Positions 8,098-16,910 of a DNA stretch of 64,000 nt are shown here, piece after piece (positions within the stretch are counted from its first letter, which is position 1; each line of letters begins with the position of its first letter). The position numbers and the translations under genes are program-made. The DNA lies in NCBI RefSeq assembly GCF_015500095.1, contig NZ_CP062983.1:4898001-4962000 (forward strand), in the 5' to 3' direction. This stretch comes from Phototrophicus methaneseepsis. Lineage in GTDB: Bacteria > Chloroflexota > Anaerolineae > Aggregatilineales > Phototrophicaceae. Under the pieces are notes generated by a model. It ran no database searches, was not told where the DNA came from, and saw nothing but the letters and a program-made list of their open reading frames with translations.

Positions 8098-8655
8098 ATG
8101 ATGTTGCAGACACTTTCGTTAAATCGTAACGAGATGAAGCTCCAGCGCCTTGCAGGGATTGCCCTGTTCACGGTGTTGATGGTGCTCTCAGCAAAAGTTG
8201 AAATTTGGTTCGGCAGTCCCGTGCCTTTTACACTACAGGTTATGGTCGCTCTGCTGGCGGGCCTGGTTTTAGGCGCATGGGATGGCGCGCTGAGCATCCT
8301 GGCCTATTTGGGGCTGATCGTGGCAAATTTACCCGTCGATGCGGCTGGCATTGGCGCGGCGGCCTTCGGCGGGCCGACGGCTGGCTACCTGATCGGCTTC
8401 GTACCAGGGGCTTTTGTCGCTGGCTGGCTGGTTGAACATGCAGCAGAACGTACATGGCTGCGGTGGTTGGCTGCATTCGCTGGCGTGGCCGCGATTTATG
8501 CCGTCGGGCTACCCACGCTCAAGATGATTACGGGGGGCACATGGTCGCAGGCATGGGAATGGGGAGCCTACCCCTTCCTGGGGCTGGATCTCCTCAAGGC
8601 CATGATCGCTACGTTGCTGGTTGCAAGCTGGCATCGTTATCGCCAGATCCGGTAG
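8098..8655 (+). CDS. bioY: BioY-family biotin transporter (ECF S component)
   Basis: Substrate-binding membrane subunit of an energy-coupling-factor transporter for biotin. The ~185-residue protein has about six hydrophobic segments and the family patterns FGSPVPFTLQVMVALLAGLVLG, AYLGLIVANLP and GGPTAGYLIGFVPGAFVAGWL. No EcfA or EcfT gene lies nearby, so it probably uses a shared energising module or works alone, as some BioY proteins do. The start is one of two adjacent ATGs (8098, 8101) after a GGGAAAGG site. TTG at 8095 is less likely. No BirA operator was seen upstream. Confidence 0.9.
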   Translation: MMLQTLSLNRNEMKLQRLAGIALFTVLMVLSAKVEIWFGSPVPFTLQVMVALLAGLVLGAWDGALSILAYLGLIVANLPVDAAGIGAAAFGGPTAGYLIGFVPGAFVAGWLVEHAAERTWLRWLAAFAGVAAIYAVGLPTLKMITGGTWSQAWEWGAYPFLGLDLLKAMIATLLVASWHRYRQIR

Positions 8656-8681
8656 CATCCCTGAAGCGCTCATTTGCATAC

Positions 8682-8710
8682 AAAAGGGGCATATGATATG
8701 CCCCTTTTTT
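8682..8710. terminator. Bidirectional terminator between bioY and fabI
   Basis: Arms AAAAGGGGCATAT and ATATGCCCCTTTT are perfectly complementary around a single central base, followed by T residues on both strands. It lies between two convergent stop codons. Confidence 0.9.
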
Positions 8711-8745
8711 ATTACCCGGTTTGCTTACTTTTTTAAGGCCTTGCC

Positions 8746-9561
8746 CTAATCGTCACTATCGCTCTCGCCGTGCAGTTCTTCACGCGGGACCGTCAGGCCA
8801 AGCACGTTGTAACCGCTGTCGATGTGCAAGATTTCGCCCGTGACTTTGGTCGACATATCCGAGGCGAGGAAGAGTGCTGTCTGCCCCACTTCTTCAATAT
8901 TGACCTTTTCCCGCAATGGGGCGACTTTATCGAAGTAGCGCAGCAAATTACGGAAGCCGGGGATACCTGCGCCTGCCAACGTCTTAATCGGCCCGGCGCT
9001 GATCGCGTTAACGCGAATTTTACTCGGTCCCATATCCACAGCCAGATAGCGCGTGATCGTCTCAAGAGAAGCTTTGGCAATCGCCATGGCGTTATAATCC
9101 GGCATGACTTTTTCAGCGGCGAAGTAGGTCATCGCCATAATGCTGCCACCCTCTGGCATCAACGGTTCGGCCCGCTTTGCCATTGCAATCAGGCTGTATG
9201 CGCTGATGTCCATCGCCGTATGGAACCCCTCGCGGGAAACATCAATGAAGCGCCCGCCCAGGTCCTCACGCGGGGCGAAGGCCACAGCATGAACGAGAAT
9301 ATCGATTTTGCCGTATTTTTCTTTCACAGCTTCGAAGACCGCATCCAGACCTGAATAATCTCCGCTCAGGTCGCATTCCATGATGATTTCAGCGCCGACT
9401 TCTTCACCCAGAGGGCGAACGCGCCGCTCTAATGCTTCGTTCGCATAACTCAGGGCAATCGTCGCCCCGGCCTCATGCAATGCCTGAACAATCCCCCATG
9501 CAATGGATCGGTTGTTTGCCAGGCCAAAAACCAGTGCGACTTTACCATCCAGTAATCCCAT
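8746..9561 (-). CDS. fabI: Enoyl-[acyl-carrier-protein] reductase [NADH]
   Basis: Reduces the trans-2 double bond of enoyl-ACP in the last step of fatty-acid elongation. The 271-residue product has the FabI cofactor segment VFGLANNRSIAWGI and the catalytic set Tyr146, Tyr156 and Lys163 (DYNAMAIAKASLE), in the same numbering as E. coli FabI, plus SAGPIKTLA in the substrate-loop region. The frame is open to 9690, but the ATG at 9561 is preceded by GAGGGG at normal spacing and starts the Rossmann strand as expected. It is convergent with bioY and stands alone. FabI is the classical enoyl reductase, so acyl-ACP for the reductase homologue at 47512 probably comes from this pathway. Confidence 0.95.
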   Translation of the reverse strand: MGLLDGKVALVFGLANNRSIAWGIVQALHEAGATIALSYANEALERRVRPLGEEVGAEIIMECDLSGDYSGLDAVFEAVKEKYGKIDILVHAVAFAPREDLGGRFIDVSREGFHTAMDISAYSLIAMAKRAEPLMPEGGSIMAMTYFAAEKVMPDYNAMAIAKASLETITRYLAVDMGPSKIRVNAISAGPIKTLAGAGIPGFRNLLRYFDKVAPLREKVNIEEVGQTALFLASDMSTKVTGEILHIDSGYNVLGLTVPREELHGESDSDD

Positions 9562-9840
9562 AGCTTTATTCCCCTCTTGGTTGAAAGCGCGCCCATTCCT
9601 GCTTACAATCGGCAAGAAATGAAATCCAATATAAATAAAAGGCGCTTTGGAACAGCAATTGCAAACGACATTTACTTTAACACGAGTCATTAGGACAAGC
9701 TACGGGCGTCTCTCTAGGCTATAAGGCTTTCGCCCGGTACCTCGGAACAACCAGACTGTCTTTATAAACCCGATAATGAAACGCTGTTTGGGTCACGCAT
9801 CAACTTTAAACACACATTTAACACACACAAAGAGGCCAAT

Positions 9841-10866
9841 ATGAGTAACCCGGAAACTGACAAAATCAAGGTCATCGTTGCCAACGATTTCAGCGACGAT
9901 ATTATGGCACAGCTCAAAGCTGTCTCGCCAAGGCTGGATATTACCCGTTATAAAGAGGATGTCCCCAGCAGCGCCTGGGCAGAAGCTGAAGTGCTCTATA
10001 CAGGGCGGACGTTCCCGCTGCCGGAACAAGCGCCCCGGCTGCGCTGGATTCAACTCCCTTCCGCCGGCATGGATAGCGCCCTACATCACCCCATTGTACA
10101 GGCGGAGGACGTGGTCATTACATCAACAAGTGGTATGCACGCCAAACAGCTCGCCAACTATACCTGGCTGATGATCCTGGCCTTCAACTTCGATCTACCA
10201 AAGTGGATGATCAACAAAGGACAATCCCTCTGGCCGGAAAACCCGCTGGAAGGCGGCAGCCCGGTCGATGTTGATAAGCAAACAGTCGGCATCGTTGGCT
10301 ATGGCAGCATTGGCCGAGAAATTGCACGTCTGGCACAGGCCTTTGGTATGCGCGTCCTCGCTAGCAAGCGCGATATTAAAAACCCTGCCCAGAGTGAAAG
10401 CGAGTACATGCCCGCCGGTATTGGTGACCCTGAAGGCGATATCCCTGAGCGCATCTACCCTGGGGAAGCTGTGGCGACGATGGCCGCAGAAAGCGACTAC
10501 CTGGCCGTGACCCTGCCCCTGACCGAAGGCACGCGCCATATGATTAACGAGCGCGTCTTTGATTCCATGAAGCCAAATGCGGTCATTATCAATGTGGGGC
10601 GTGGAGGCGTCATCGACGAAAAAGCCATGATTACGGCCCTCTCCTCTGGCAAGATACGTGGTGCGGGCCTGGATGTCTTCGAAGAAGAACCGCTACCCAG
10701 CACCAGCCCGCTGTGGAACCTGGATAACGTCATTATCAGCCCACATGTCGGTGGTGCCACGTCAACGTATCAGGAACAGGCCGCTGCTATCTTCGCGGAA
10801 AATTTGCGGCGTTATGTGGATAATCGCCCGCTGCTGAATGCCCTACAACGGGATACTGGCTATTAA
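9841..10866 (+). CDS. D-2-hydroxyacid dehydrogenase (NAD-dependent)
   Basis: A 341-residue member of the D-isomer-specific 2-hydroxyacid dehydrogenase family, which interconverts 2-keto and 2-hydroxy acids. It has a catalytic domain split around a Rossmann domain (GYGSIG for NAD) and the catalytic trio Arg254 (NVGRGGVID), Glu at about 283 (FEEEPLP) and His302 (SPHVGGAT). An extra stretch of about 30 residues after the first Rossmann strands (RDIKNPAQSESEYMPAGIGD...) is longer than usual. The substrate is unknown. The closest-looking groups are phosphoglycerate- or glyoxylate-type enzymes. The gene ends at a GGGGCAC hairpin, followed by an SDR on the same strand. Confidence 0.9.
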   Translation: MSNPETDKIKVIVANDFSDDIMAQLKAVSPRLDITRYKEDVPSSAWAEAEVLYTGRTFPLPEQAPRLRWIQLPSAGMDSALHHPIVQAEDVVITSTSGMHAKQLANYTWLMILAFNFDLPKWMINKGQSLWPENPLEGGSPVDVDKQTVGIVGYGSIGREIARLAQAFGMRVLASKRDIKNPAQSESEYMPAGIGDPEGDIPERIYPGEAVATMAAESDYLAVTLPLTEGTRHMINERVFDSMKPNAVIINVGRGGVIDEKAMITALSSGKIRGAGLDVFEEEPLPSTSPLWNLDNVIISPHVGGATSTYQEQAAAIFAENLRRYVDNRPLLNALQRDTGY

Positions 10867-10874
10867 AATGTTCA

Positions 10875-10900
10875 GGGGCACACAACGTGCCCCGTTTCTA
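10875..10900 (+). terminator. Terminator-like hairpin after the hydroxyacid dehydrogenase
   Basis: A perfect 7-bp stem GGGGCAC/GTGCCCC with a five-base loop, followed by a T-containing stretch (GTTTCT), nine bases after the stop codon. Confidence 0.6.
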
Positions 10901-10947
10901 CTTTATTGGTGCGCTACACTTTACAAGTACTGAACAGGTCATGGGTT

Positions 10948-11745
10948 ATGCAGAGGGTTGTACTGGTCACAGGGGCTTCCAGCGGGATTGGTCGCCATAT
11001 CGCGCGGGAACTGGTTAAGGCAGGTTATCGCGTCTATGGCACCAGTCGTAAGCCACAAGCCGATCAAGTTGATGGCTATACCATGGTGCCGCTGGATGTG
11101 ACTTCTGATGACTCTGTGGCAGCCTGTGTCGCAGAGGTGACCCAACGCGCTGGACAGATTGATGTACTCGTCAACAACGCAGGCGTTGAACTGCTCGGCG
11201 CATTGGAAGAAACCAGTATCGAAGAAGCCAAAGCGCTCTTTGAGACGAACTTCTTTGGCGTGATGCGCATGACCAACGCTGTGCTGCCCGCCATGCGTGA
11301 ACGGCGCGACGGGCTCATTATCAACATTGGCTCGTTGGCGGGTTATGTTTCCTCACCCTTTCATGGCGTGTATGCCGCCAGCAAACACGCCCTGGAAGGT
11401 TATTCAGAAGCGCTCTGGATGGAAACCGAGCCTTTTCATGTGCGCGTCGCCCTGATCGAACCGAGCTTTTTTAAGAGCGCGCTGGTACAACACAAATCAC
11501 ACCCGGCCCGGTCGATTGCAGATTACGAAGCCACGAAGCAGGTTGTCATCAAAGCATGGGATGATGCCGTTGAAAATGGGCCTGACCCGGCACCGATTGC
11601 GAAAACAGTCCTTAAGGTCATCCAGGGAGAGGCGAAAGGCTTCCGGCATCGGGTGGGCAAAAACACATTCCTGGCCCGTTTTAAGATGATTGCCCCGGAG
11701 TGGCTTGTTCGTAAACAAGTGCGGCATAACTTCAACCTGGATTAG
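10948..11745 (+). CDS. Short-chain dehydrogenase/reductase (classical SDR)
   Basis: A 265-residue NAD(P)-dependent oxidoreductase. Motifs are TGASSGIG (8-15), NNAG (76-79), a catalytic Ser near 129 (INIGSLAGY) and YAASK with Tyr142 and Lys146. The C-terminal part (MIAPEWLVRKQVRHNFNLD) resembles the oxidoreductase group often annotated as SDR with broad substrate range. The start is the ATG at 10948, because upstream codons (open to 10906) do not fit the fold. Its ribosome site is weak. It is a different subgroup from the SDR at 4126. The substrate is not predictable. Confidence 0.88.
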   Translation: MQRVVLVTGASSGIGRHIARELVKAGYRVYGTSRKPQADQVDGYTMVPLDVTSDDSVAACVAEVTQRAGQIDVLVNNAGVELLGALEETSIEEAKALFETNFFGVMRMTNAVLPAMRERRDGLIINIGSLAGYVSSPFHGVYAASKHALEGYSEALWMETEPFHVRVALIEPSFFKSALVQHKSHPARSIADYEATKQVVIKAWDDAVENGPDPAPIAKTVLKVIQGEAKGFRHRVGKNTFLARFKMIAPEWLVRKQVRHNFNLD

Positions 11746-11879
11746 GCATATACAGGACCTATCTACAAGCCAGTATGGGGGCTACTAAAGTCCACTAGCG
11801 AGCGCGTGGGACAAATCGTTAGAATGCTGTTAATTGTGCGCAGGTCTGTCGCAACTAGGTTTAAACTTAGGGCGTATAG

Positions 11880-11885
11880 TATAAT
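11880..11885 (+). promoter_or_regulatory. Candidate -10 box of the acidic protein gene
   Basis: A perfect TATAAT lies 34 bases before the ATG at 11920, in a 175-base gap. No recognisable -35 hexamer is at 16-19 bases, so this is only a candidate. Confidence 0.35.
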
Positions 11886-11919
11886 AATGAGACGGTAGCT
11901 AGCCTAAGGAACGCATATC

Positions 11920-12270
11920 ATGAGCGAACATGAAAACGATCTGCCAGTAGAAAGCAACATCCAGGAAGACGATTTGACATCCCCGATGGAGCGCTTCTTC
12001 TATCATCAGCGCCGCGCCCTGGAAGAAACAGGTAAAGCACTGGAAGCGTTGCTGCCCCCGGGTTTCCGTGAGCATAGTGGCGAAGCCAGCCGAGAGTTCA
12101 CCAAGGGATTCCGCATTTTAGTGGATGCTGCGATTGACGAACTCAAGAAGGTGAGCGAAAAAGAAGACCCCAGCGCTGAGGCAGCCCTGACAGATGGGCT
12201 AGAGGAAGAAGAAGACGACGATCGTCCAGCCTCAACGGGTAAGGGCAAAGTCAAGATCGACATCGACTAG
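11920..12270 (+). CDS. Small acidic cytoplasmic protein of unknown function
   Basis: A 116-residue hydrophilic protein. A central predicted amphipathic helical region (SPMERFFYHQRRALEETGKALEAL and SREFTKGFRILVDAAIDELKK) is followed by a strongly acidic run (EEEEDDD) and a basic end (KGKVKIDID). No membrane segment or signal peptide is present. The layout suggests a protein-binding helical bundle with a disordered tail, but I recognise no family. The ribosome site AAGGAA is clear. A TATAAT lies upstream and a strong terminator downstream, so this is a single-gene transcript. Confidence 0.65.
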   Translation: MSEHENDLPVESNIQEDDLTSPMERFFYHQRRALEETGKALEALLPPGFREHSGEASREFTKGFRILVDAAIDELKKVSEKEDPSAEAALTDGLEEEEDDDRPASTGKGKVKIDID

Positions 12271-12330
12271 CCTTATCTAGCGTTTTGACCGAATACGACC
12301 TACGGGTAACGAACACAATATAACATCTGT

Positions 12331-12356
12331 AGGGCGCAGTAGACGCGCCCTTTTTG
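12331..12356 (+). terminator. Intrinsic terminator after the acidic protein gene
   Basis: GGGCGC/GCGCCC stem with a seven-base loop, followed directly by TTTTTG. It lies 61 bases after the stop codon and in front of the convergent ABC1 kinase gene. Confidence 0.85.
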
Positions 12357-12381
12357 TATCCTCACCTGTAGAAAAAGCGAC

Positions 12382-14403
12382 TCAGCCCAAAAACCACGTC
12401 GAAATATAAATGACCCCGGCAGCAGCTAAGGCAACCGCCGCTATGTCCACATCGCCATTGGTATACAGCAGCGTGCCGCATATCAATAAACTGCCGACCA
12501 GCATCATACGCGTGCTGCGGCGGCCATTTTTGTCGATGCGCTCCAGCAAGCGGCGATGCTGCTGGCTGAGTTTGGTCTGTACAGCGACATCCCCACTCAC
12601 GATATTTGCCAGCATTTTCTCGATACGCTCTGGGGCTTGCAAGCGGTAAGCGACCTGGGAATAAACGCGTTGCAGCGCACTGAAGAAGGCTTCTGGCCCA
12701 CCTGTGAGCGCTTCTTCCAGCGGCAGCAAGAAGGTACGACGCAGTTCCCCAATAAAATCAGCATCTTCGTCCGTGAGGATAAAGCGCTGCATATTCGTCT
12801 GGATTGACTGCCAGGGGTTGAAGCTTGGATCCAGCGTCGTCGCCATACCCGTCAAGATACCCACAGCCCGCCCCAGATAGATGAAATCCTGCGGCAACTG
12901 GAAGGGAATATCTTTCAGGATGTCGTTAAATTCCCTGGCGATGCGCGTCATGACATCAAACTCAACATTGTTGATTTCCGTCATGCTCAAGCCCCAGACC
13001 TGATCGAAGACGGCCTTAATGGCATCTTCCAGGCGCACGAGATCTGCCGTAGGCAGCAAAAAGCCCAGGTCCACGTAGGATTGCACCAGTGCGCGGGCAT
13101 CACGCGTAATCACCGCTTTTAGCGTATTGACGAGGCCACGCACAATCTGCGGCGTCAGTGTCGCTGTCATGCCAAAGTCAATGAAGATTAGCTGGAAAGG
13201 CCGCCCGCCACCATTTTCAATATATCCGCGTTCTTCTTCCGGTGTAACGGGCAGCGGCTTCACAAACAAATTCCCAGGGTGCGGGTCCGCATGGAAGAAG
13301 CGCTGGTCAAAAATCTGGACCATATACGTATCCATGAGGCGCTCCGCCACTTCACGCCGATCAATCCCGGCTGCTTCCAACGCAGCGAAGTCATTCAGCT
13401 TCAGTGTGGTGACGTCTTCGATAGTCAGGATAAGGTCCGTTGAATGCTCGCGGTAGATATGCGGCACCTTGATACCGTCGTCATCAGCGAACATTTTATC
13501 GAAGCGCGCGGCATTCTCCGCTTCATTCAGGTAAGAAACTTCTTCCAGCAGCACACGGCCAAATTCATCAATCAAGGCCACAGCATCAGCCCGGCGGCTC
13601 ACAAAGCGAAAACGCATCGCCACTTTGGCGACTATAAACAGTGCCGCCAGATCGGTATAAACCATATCGCGGATGCCAGGGCGCTGCACCTTGATGACGA
13701 CATCTTCGCCCGTCTTGAGACGTGCGCGATGCACCTGCCCCAACGAAGCCGCTGCCAATGGATTAGGATCAATCATCTCAAAGCGTGAAGCCGGATCGCC
13801 CAATTCAGCATAGATCGTCCGCGAGATGCGCTCATAGGGGATCGTGGGCACTTCGTCCTGGAGGTTTGCCAGTTCTGCGATGACTTCATCCGGCAGCATA
13901 TCTGCACGGGTACTGGCAAACTGGCCCAACTTAATCAGCACGCCCCCTAATTCAGAAGCAAAATTGCTGAATTCGCGGGCATATTTACGCCAGCGCTGCG
14001 TATTGCCGCTATAAACCCAACGTGGGAAATAACGCGAAACGTAGATATTCCAGAAGATCAACCGCCCGAAGAGCCACAAGCTGAATACCAGAATATGCCA
14101 GAAGCGCAGCAGCATCCGCATAGAGCGCGGTCGACGCTGATTGACAAAATCCTCAACGCCCTGCTCTTGTTCCAGCATTTCCCGCATATGGGCCATCATG
14201 TCGGACATATTGCCCATTTCCTGCGGATTCGGCACTGCCTGCGCGGTAGCCCCTGACGTAGCAGAAGCAGCCGACGAAGCAGCTTGTGCGCCGTTCGAAT
14301 CAGCAGCGGCGCGGCCATGCGTATGGGCCGCGCCATTTGTCTGCGTCTGTGTTGTCCTCAAGCTGCCATCAGGCTGGATTTGCTCTGCTTCTCGTTCGAT
14401 CAC
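12382..14403 (-). CDS. ABC1/UbiB-family atypical kinase
   Basis: Member of the ABC1 (AarF/UbiB/ADCK) family of membrane-associated protein-kinase-like ATPases linked to quinone and lipid metabolism. Visible motifs are KxGQ (KLGQFASTRADMLP), the Ala-rich loop (AAASLGQVHRA), the lysine in VVIKVQRPG, the catalytic HADPHPGN and the DFG-type FIDFGM. Hydrophobic stretches before the kinase domain and at the C-terminus (MMLVGSLLICGTLLY, AAVALAAAGVIYI) anchor it in the membrane. The N-terminus is a long low-complexity Ser/Ala/Thr/Gln tail. The start is uncertain. GTG at 14403 lies just past the arsA-like stop codon. ATG at 14487 would overlap that gene by about 70 bases, and ATG at 14217 is also possible. 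It is co-directional with the ArsA-like gene and probably co-transcribed with it. Confidence 0.88.
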   Translation of the reverse strand: MIEREAEQIQPDGSLRTTQTQTNGAAHTHGRAAADSNGAQAASSAASATSGATAQAVPNPQEMGNMSDMMAHMREMLEQEQGVEDFVNQRRPRSMRMLLRFWHILVFSLWLFGRLIFWNIYVSRYFPRWVYSGNTQRWRKYAREFSNFASELGGVLIKLGQFASTRADMLPDEVIAELANLQDEVPTIPYERISRTIYAELGDPASRFEMIDPNPLAAASLGQVHRARLKTGEDVVIKVQRPGIRDMVYTDLAALFIVAKVAMRFRFVSRRADAVALIDEFGRVLLEEVSYLNEAENAARFDKMFADDDGIKVPHIYREHSTDLILTIEDVTTLKLNDFAALEAAGIDRREVAERLMDTYMVQIFDQRFFHADPHPGNLFVKPLPVTPEEERGYIENGGGRPFQLIFIDFGMTATLTPQIVRGLVNTLKAVITRDARALVQSYVDLGFLLPTADLVRLEDAIKAVFDQVWGLSMTEINNVEFDVMTRIAREFNDILKDIPFQLPQDFIYLGRAVGILTGMATTLDPSFNPWQSIQTNMQRFILTDEDADFIGELRRTFLLPLEEALTGGPEAFFSALQRVYSQVAYRLQAPERIEKMLANIVSGDVAVQTKLSQQHRRLLERIDKNGRRSTRMMLVGSLLICGTLLYTNGDVDIAAVALAAAGVIYISTWFLG

Positions 14404-14416
14404 ATCGCTAGCCGAG

Positions 14417-15649
14417 TTACTTTTTGCCGTTGGATGGGGCGGGTTTTGAGAAGCGGATGTTGAGGTTTGAAGCTGCGAGCTTGGCATCTGCAATCTCTAG
14501 ATTATGTAGGGCGGGCGGTAAGATAATGTTACGGCGATAAGGGCCAACGCGCAGCGTAATTTCATCGCTGGAGCGATACAGGTCCACATCGCGTTTTTCC
14601 GCGAAGCCAACCGGGACACGCAGAATGTAAGCATCGGGATCATTTTCATCTTCGACCTTAATGATCTCGTGGACGACGCCATCAAACATACGCTCAGCCG
14701 GGTTTTGATCGCCATAAAGCGCATCAGCCAGCTTACGCAGCCCTTCCAGGCCGCCCATTTCTTCACCGAAGAGCGGCGCTTGCAGCATCGGGAGCTGACC
14801 AAACGCCTCTTTGACGAAGACGAGGTTTTCGCGCTGGCGCTTCTTCCAGTTTGCGAAGTAAGGGTCCTTCACCTCATCGGGGATAACGCGGTTCACCAGG
14901 ATGGCATCCGTCGCATACCCGTACAGGTTCAAATACGTATAGGTGCGCTGTGTCTCTTTAATGACCATTTTCTCTGGATTCACGACAAGACGCATACTGG
15001 CGACTTCTGGATTGGTGAGCAGTTCGCGCACATCTTCCAGCATATCGAACAACGCAACCACCTGGTCCCAGGCATCGCCATCATCAACGACTTTTTCGAG
15101 TTCATCTTTTTCATTACGACGGAAGGCGTTGCGCACGCCCTTCACGGTATCGACAACGCTCTTAAAGCCGCGCGTCAGCCGCATGATGCGTTCCAGCCAC
15201 CAGCGCGTTACATCCGGCAGGCTCAGCAAGCGGATCGTCTCAGCGGTAGGGGCTGCATCAACGATGAGGACGTCATATTCGCCCTTCTTAAAATACTCGT
15301 TAATCCAGAGCAGGGAGGCCCCTTCTTCAAGGCCGGGGATAATCGTCACTTCTTCTGCGACAATATCCGTTGCCCCCTGGCGGCTGAAGATGGCGCTCAG
15401 GTAAGTCTGGATTTTCCCCCAGTATTTATCCATCGAATAGCGGGTATCAATTTCTTGTGCCCACAGGTTGGTTGTCAATTCAGTTGGCTCTGGGCCGACT
15501 TCACGCTCCAGCGAATCCGCCAGACTATGGGCGGTATCCGTACTGATGACGAGCGTTTTTAATCCCATTTCGGCACAGCGCAGGGCCGTTGCAGCAGAGA
15601 TGCTGGTTTTACCCACGCCACCTTTGCCGGTATGAACAATCACGCGCAT
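14417..15649 (-). CDS. ArsA/GET3-like anion-transporting ATPase
   Basis: A soluble P-loop ATPase of the ArsA/GET3 (SIMIBI) class. The deviant Walker A GKGGVGKTS is at about residues 8-16. It is followed by the switch I-like segment STDTAHSLADSLE and the switch II region VDAAPTAETIRLLSLP. The C-terminal ~90 residues (YILRVPVGFAEKRDVDLY, EITLRVGPYRRNIILP) form the HSP20-like beta domain found in cyanobacterial and Chloroflexota ArsA-like proteins. No arsenic genes are nearby, and there is no doubled ATPase as in true ArsA. A role in membrane-protein targeting or client binding is therefore more likely. GAGGGA just upstream fixes the start at the ATG at 15649. It probably forms an operon with the ABC1 kinase. 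Confidence 0.88.
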   Translation of the reverse strand: MRVIVHTGKGGVGKTSISAATALRCAEMGLKTLVISTDTAHSLADSLEREVGPEPTELTTNLWAQEIDTRYSMDKYWGKIQTYLSAIFSRQGATDIVAEEVTIIPGLEEGASLLWINEYFKKGEYDVLIVDAAPTAETIRLLSLPDVTRWWLERIMRLTRGFKSVVDTVKGVRNAFRRNEKDELEKVVDDGDAWDQVVALFDMLEDVRELLTNPEVASMRLVVNPEKMVIKETQRTYTYLNLYGYATDAILVNRVIPDEVKDPYFANWKKRQRENLVFVKEAFGQLPMLQAPLFGEEMGGLEGLRKLADALYGDQNPAERMFDGVVHEIIKVEDENDPDAYILRVPVGFAEKRDVDLYRSSDEITLRVGPYRRNIILPPALHNLEIADAKLAASNLNIRFSKPAPSNGKK

Positions 15650-15968
15650 AATTTCCCTCAATTCTTAAGCTTTGACGTCCGACTGCCAACGACCGCCATT
15701 GCATCCGCGACAGTTTGATAGTCACTATACGCAATCATAAAGCAAAAAGGCTCAGGTGTGATGTGTAAAACACCTGAGACTTTCAGACTTCTGATATGTA
15801 TCTAATGCATCATTTATGCATGGAGGCCGATCAACAGTCATCCATCACAAATGCGCCTGCACAGCCATGCTGTAGTAACGTCAGTCACGCATTCATGTTT
15901 TTGTTTTTAGTCAACATATTCTTGCAGGCATAACACCTCTAGAGAGGTGTTCTACCTATACCAGTTGA
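15650..15968. other. Intergenic region with two hairpins
   Basis: A stretch of about 320 bases between the UspA gene and the ArsA-like gene, with no supported coding region. It contains a good minus-strand terminator (15744-15779) and a second 8-bp hairpin (15932-15951, AACACCTC/GAGGTGTT) directly after the UspA stop codon. The promoter of the ArsA/ABC1 pair must lie here, but I could not place it. Confidence 0.5.
15744..15779 (-). terminator. Intrinsic terminator of the UspA-side transcript
   Basis: A 9-bp perfect stem CTCAGGTGT/ACACCTGAG with a ten-base loop, followed on the minus strand by CCTTTTTG. It ends transcription coming from the minus-strand gene run 15969-19834. Confidence 0.8.
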
Positions 15969-16478
15969 CTAGTCCTCTTCGTCAGTCTCTTCTAACTTAT
16001 TGGGGACCACGATCACCGGCAGCCATGACTTGTCGACGATCTCGTGTGTGACGCTGCCCATAAAGAAGCGCGTCAACCCGGTCAACTTGCGCGAACACAT
16101 CATAATGACGTCCGCGTGGACTTCGTGCGAAGCGTCGAGCAACTTCTCGACGGGGGCGCCTTCCAGCACCAGCGTTTCGACCTGATACAGGCCGCTCAGG
16201 CGCTTGGCAACGCCATCAAGATAGGTCTTCGCTTCTGAGCGCACTTCGCCAATCACCGTATCATAATCTTCTGCGGGGAGGGCAACGCCCACCGGGTAAA
16301 TCATATCCGGGCCAACCATTGCCGGGCTGGCAAAGTAGTTACTCACAACCGGGCCCGGCAACTCTGTGACGCCCACAAGAATGACAACGGCTTCGTTCCC
16401 CGCTACAGATGGCAATAAGTCGAGCGCTTGCTCAGCTACATCAGAGCCATCAAGCGGTATCATCACTCTCTGAAACAT
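15969..16478 (-). CDS. Universal stress protein (UspA family), degenerate ATP loop
   Basis: A 169-residue single UspA domain beginning MFQRVMIPLDGSDVAEQAL. The C-terminal ATP-binding motif normally reads G-x2-G-x9-G-S/T. Here it is SRKLTGLTRFFMGS, so the first Gly is replaced by Lys while the later Gly and Ser remain. Nucleotide binding may therefore be weak. There is a longer than usual insertion (SNYFASPAMVGPDMIYPVGVALPAEDY) after strand 2 and an acidic tail (EETDEED). The start follows AGGAAA. It is the last gene of a minus-strand run and is followed by hairpins. Compare the complete motif in the second UspA protein at 32368. Confidence 0.85.
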   Translation of the reverse strand: MFQRVMIPLDGSDVAEQALDLLPSVAGNEAVVILVGVTELPGPVVSNYFASPAMVGPDMIYPVGVALPAEDYDTVIGEVRSEAKTYLDGVAKRLSGLYQVETLVLEGAPVEKLLDASHEVHADVIMMCSRKLTGLTRFFMGSVTHEIVDKSWLPVIVVPNKLEETDEED

Positions 16479-16493
16479 CGTTATTTCCTAACG

Positions 16494-16748
16494 TTACCGT
16501 TTGGATAGTTCTTCGATGCGATCTTCAACGTCGTCGCGCAGCTTCTTAGCATTCTTCTGCGCGTCCTTCATAGCAGATTCGCTGGTATGAGAGATATTCT
16601 CACGCAGCGTCTCGCCATCCTGCTCAGCAAAAAGGAGGGCTAAAACAGTACCGATGCTAATCCCCAATGCCAGGAATAACAGCGCGAGAAAGGCTTTTTG
16701 GGCCTGGGCTTGTTGACGGGCTTCTTGGCTATAGTATATACGTGACAT
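16494..16748 (-). CDS. YtxH-like small membrane protein
   Basis: An 84-residue protein with one N-terminal membrane helix (AFLALLFLALGISIGTVLALLF) followed directly by a Glu/Lys-rich amphipathic helix (TLRENISHTSESAMKDAQKNAKKLRDDVEDRIEELSKR). This is the layout of YtxH/gas-vesicle GvpP-type stress proteins. A conserved Gly in the helix and the Gly-Glu-Thr-Leu-Arg junction fit that family. The ATG at 16748 is chosen because CAGGAG lies eight bases upstream. The frame is open to 16799. It lies 15 bases from the UspA gene and is probably co-transcribed with it. Confidence 0.75.
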   Translation of the reverse strand: MSRIYYSQEARQQAQAQKAFLALLFLALGISIGTVLALLFAEQDGETLRENISHTSESAMKDAQKNAKKLRDDVEDRIEELSKR

Positions 16749-16910
16749 ATTCGGTTGCTCCTGTTGAATCATATCGTAAATAGTCCTTTGTTTCTTCACT
16801 TACAATTTATGCTGGCCTGCTCCTAATCTTCTTTAGAAACGTACCAGCCCTCAAACTCTCGTACAGACCGGCGTCAAGCAGACACCGATATGAGTCCGTA
16901 CGAACCAACG

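Noticed and set aside
14669-15562. Long plus-strand frame antisense to the ArsA-like gene
   Set aside because: The minus-strand frame has clear P-loop and HSP20-like motifs; the antisense translation has no recognisable features.
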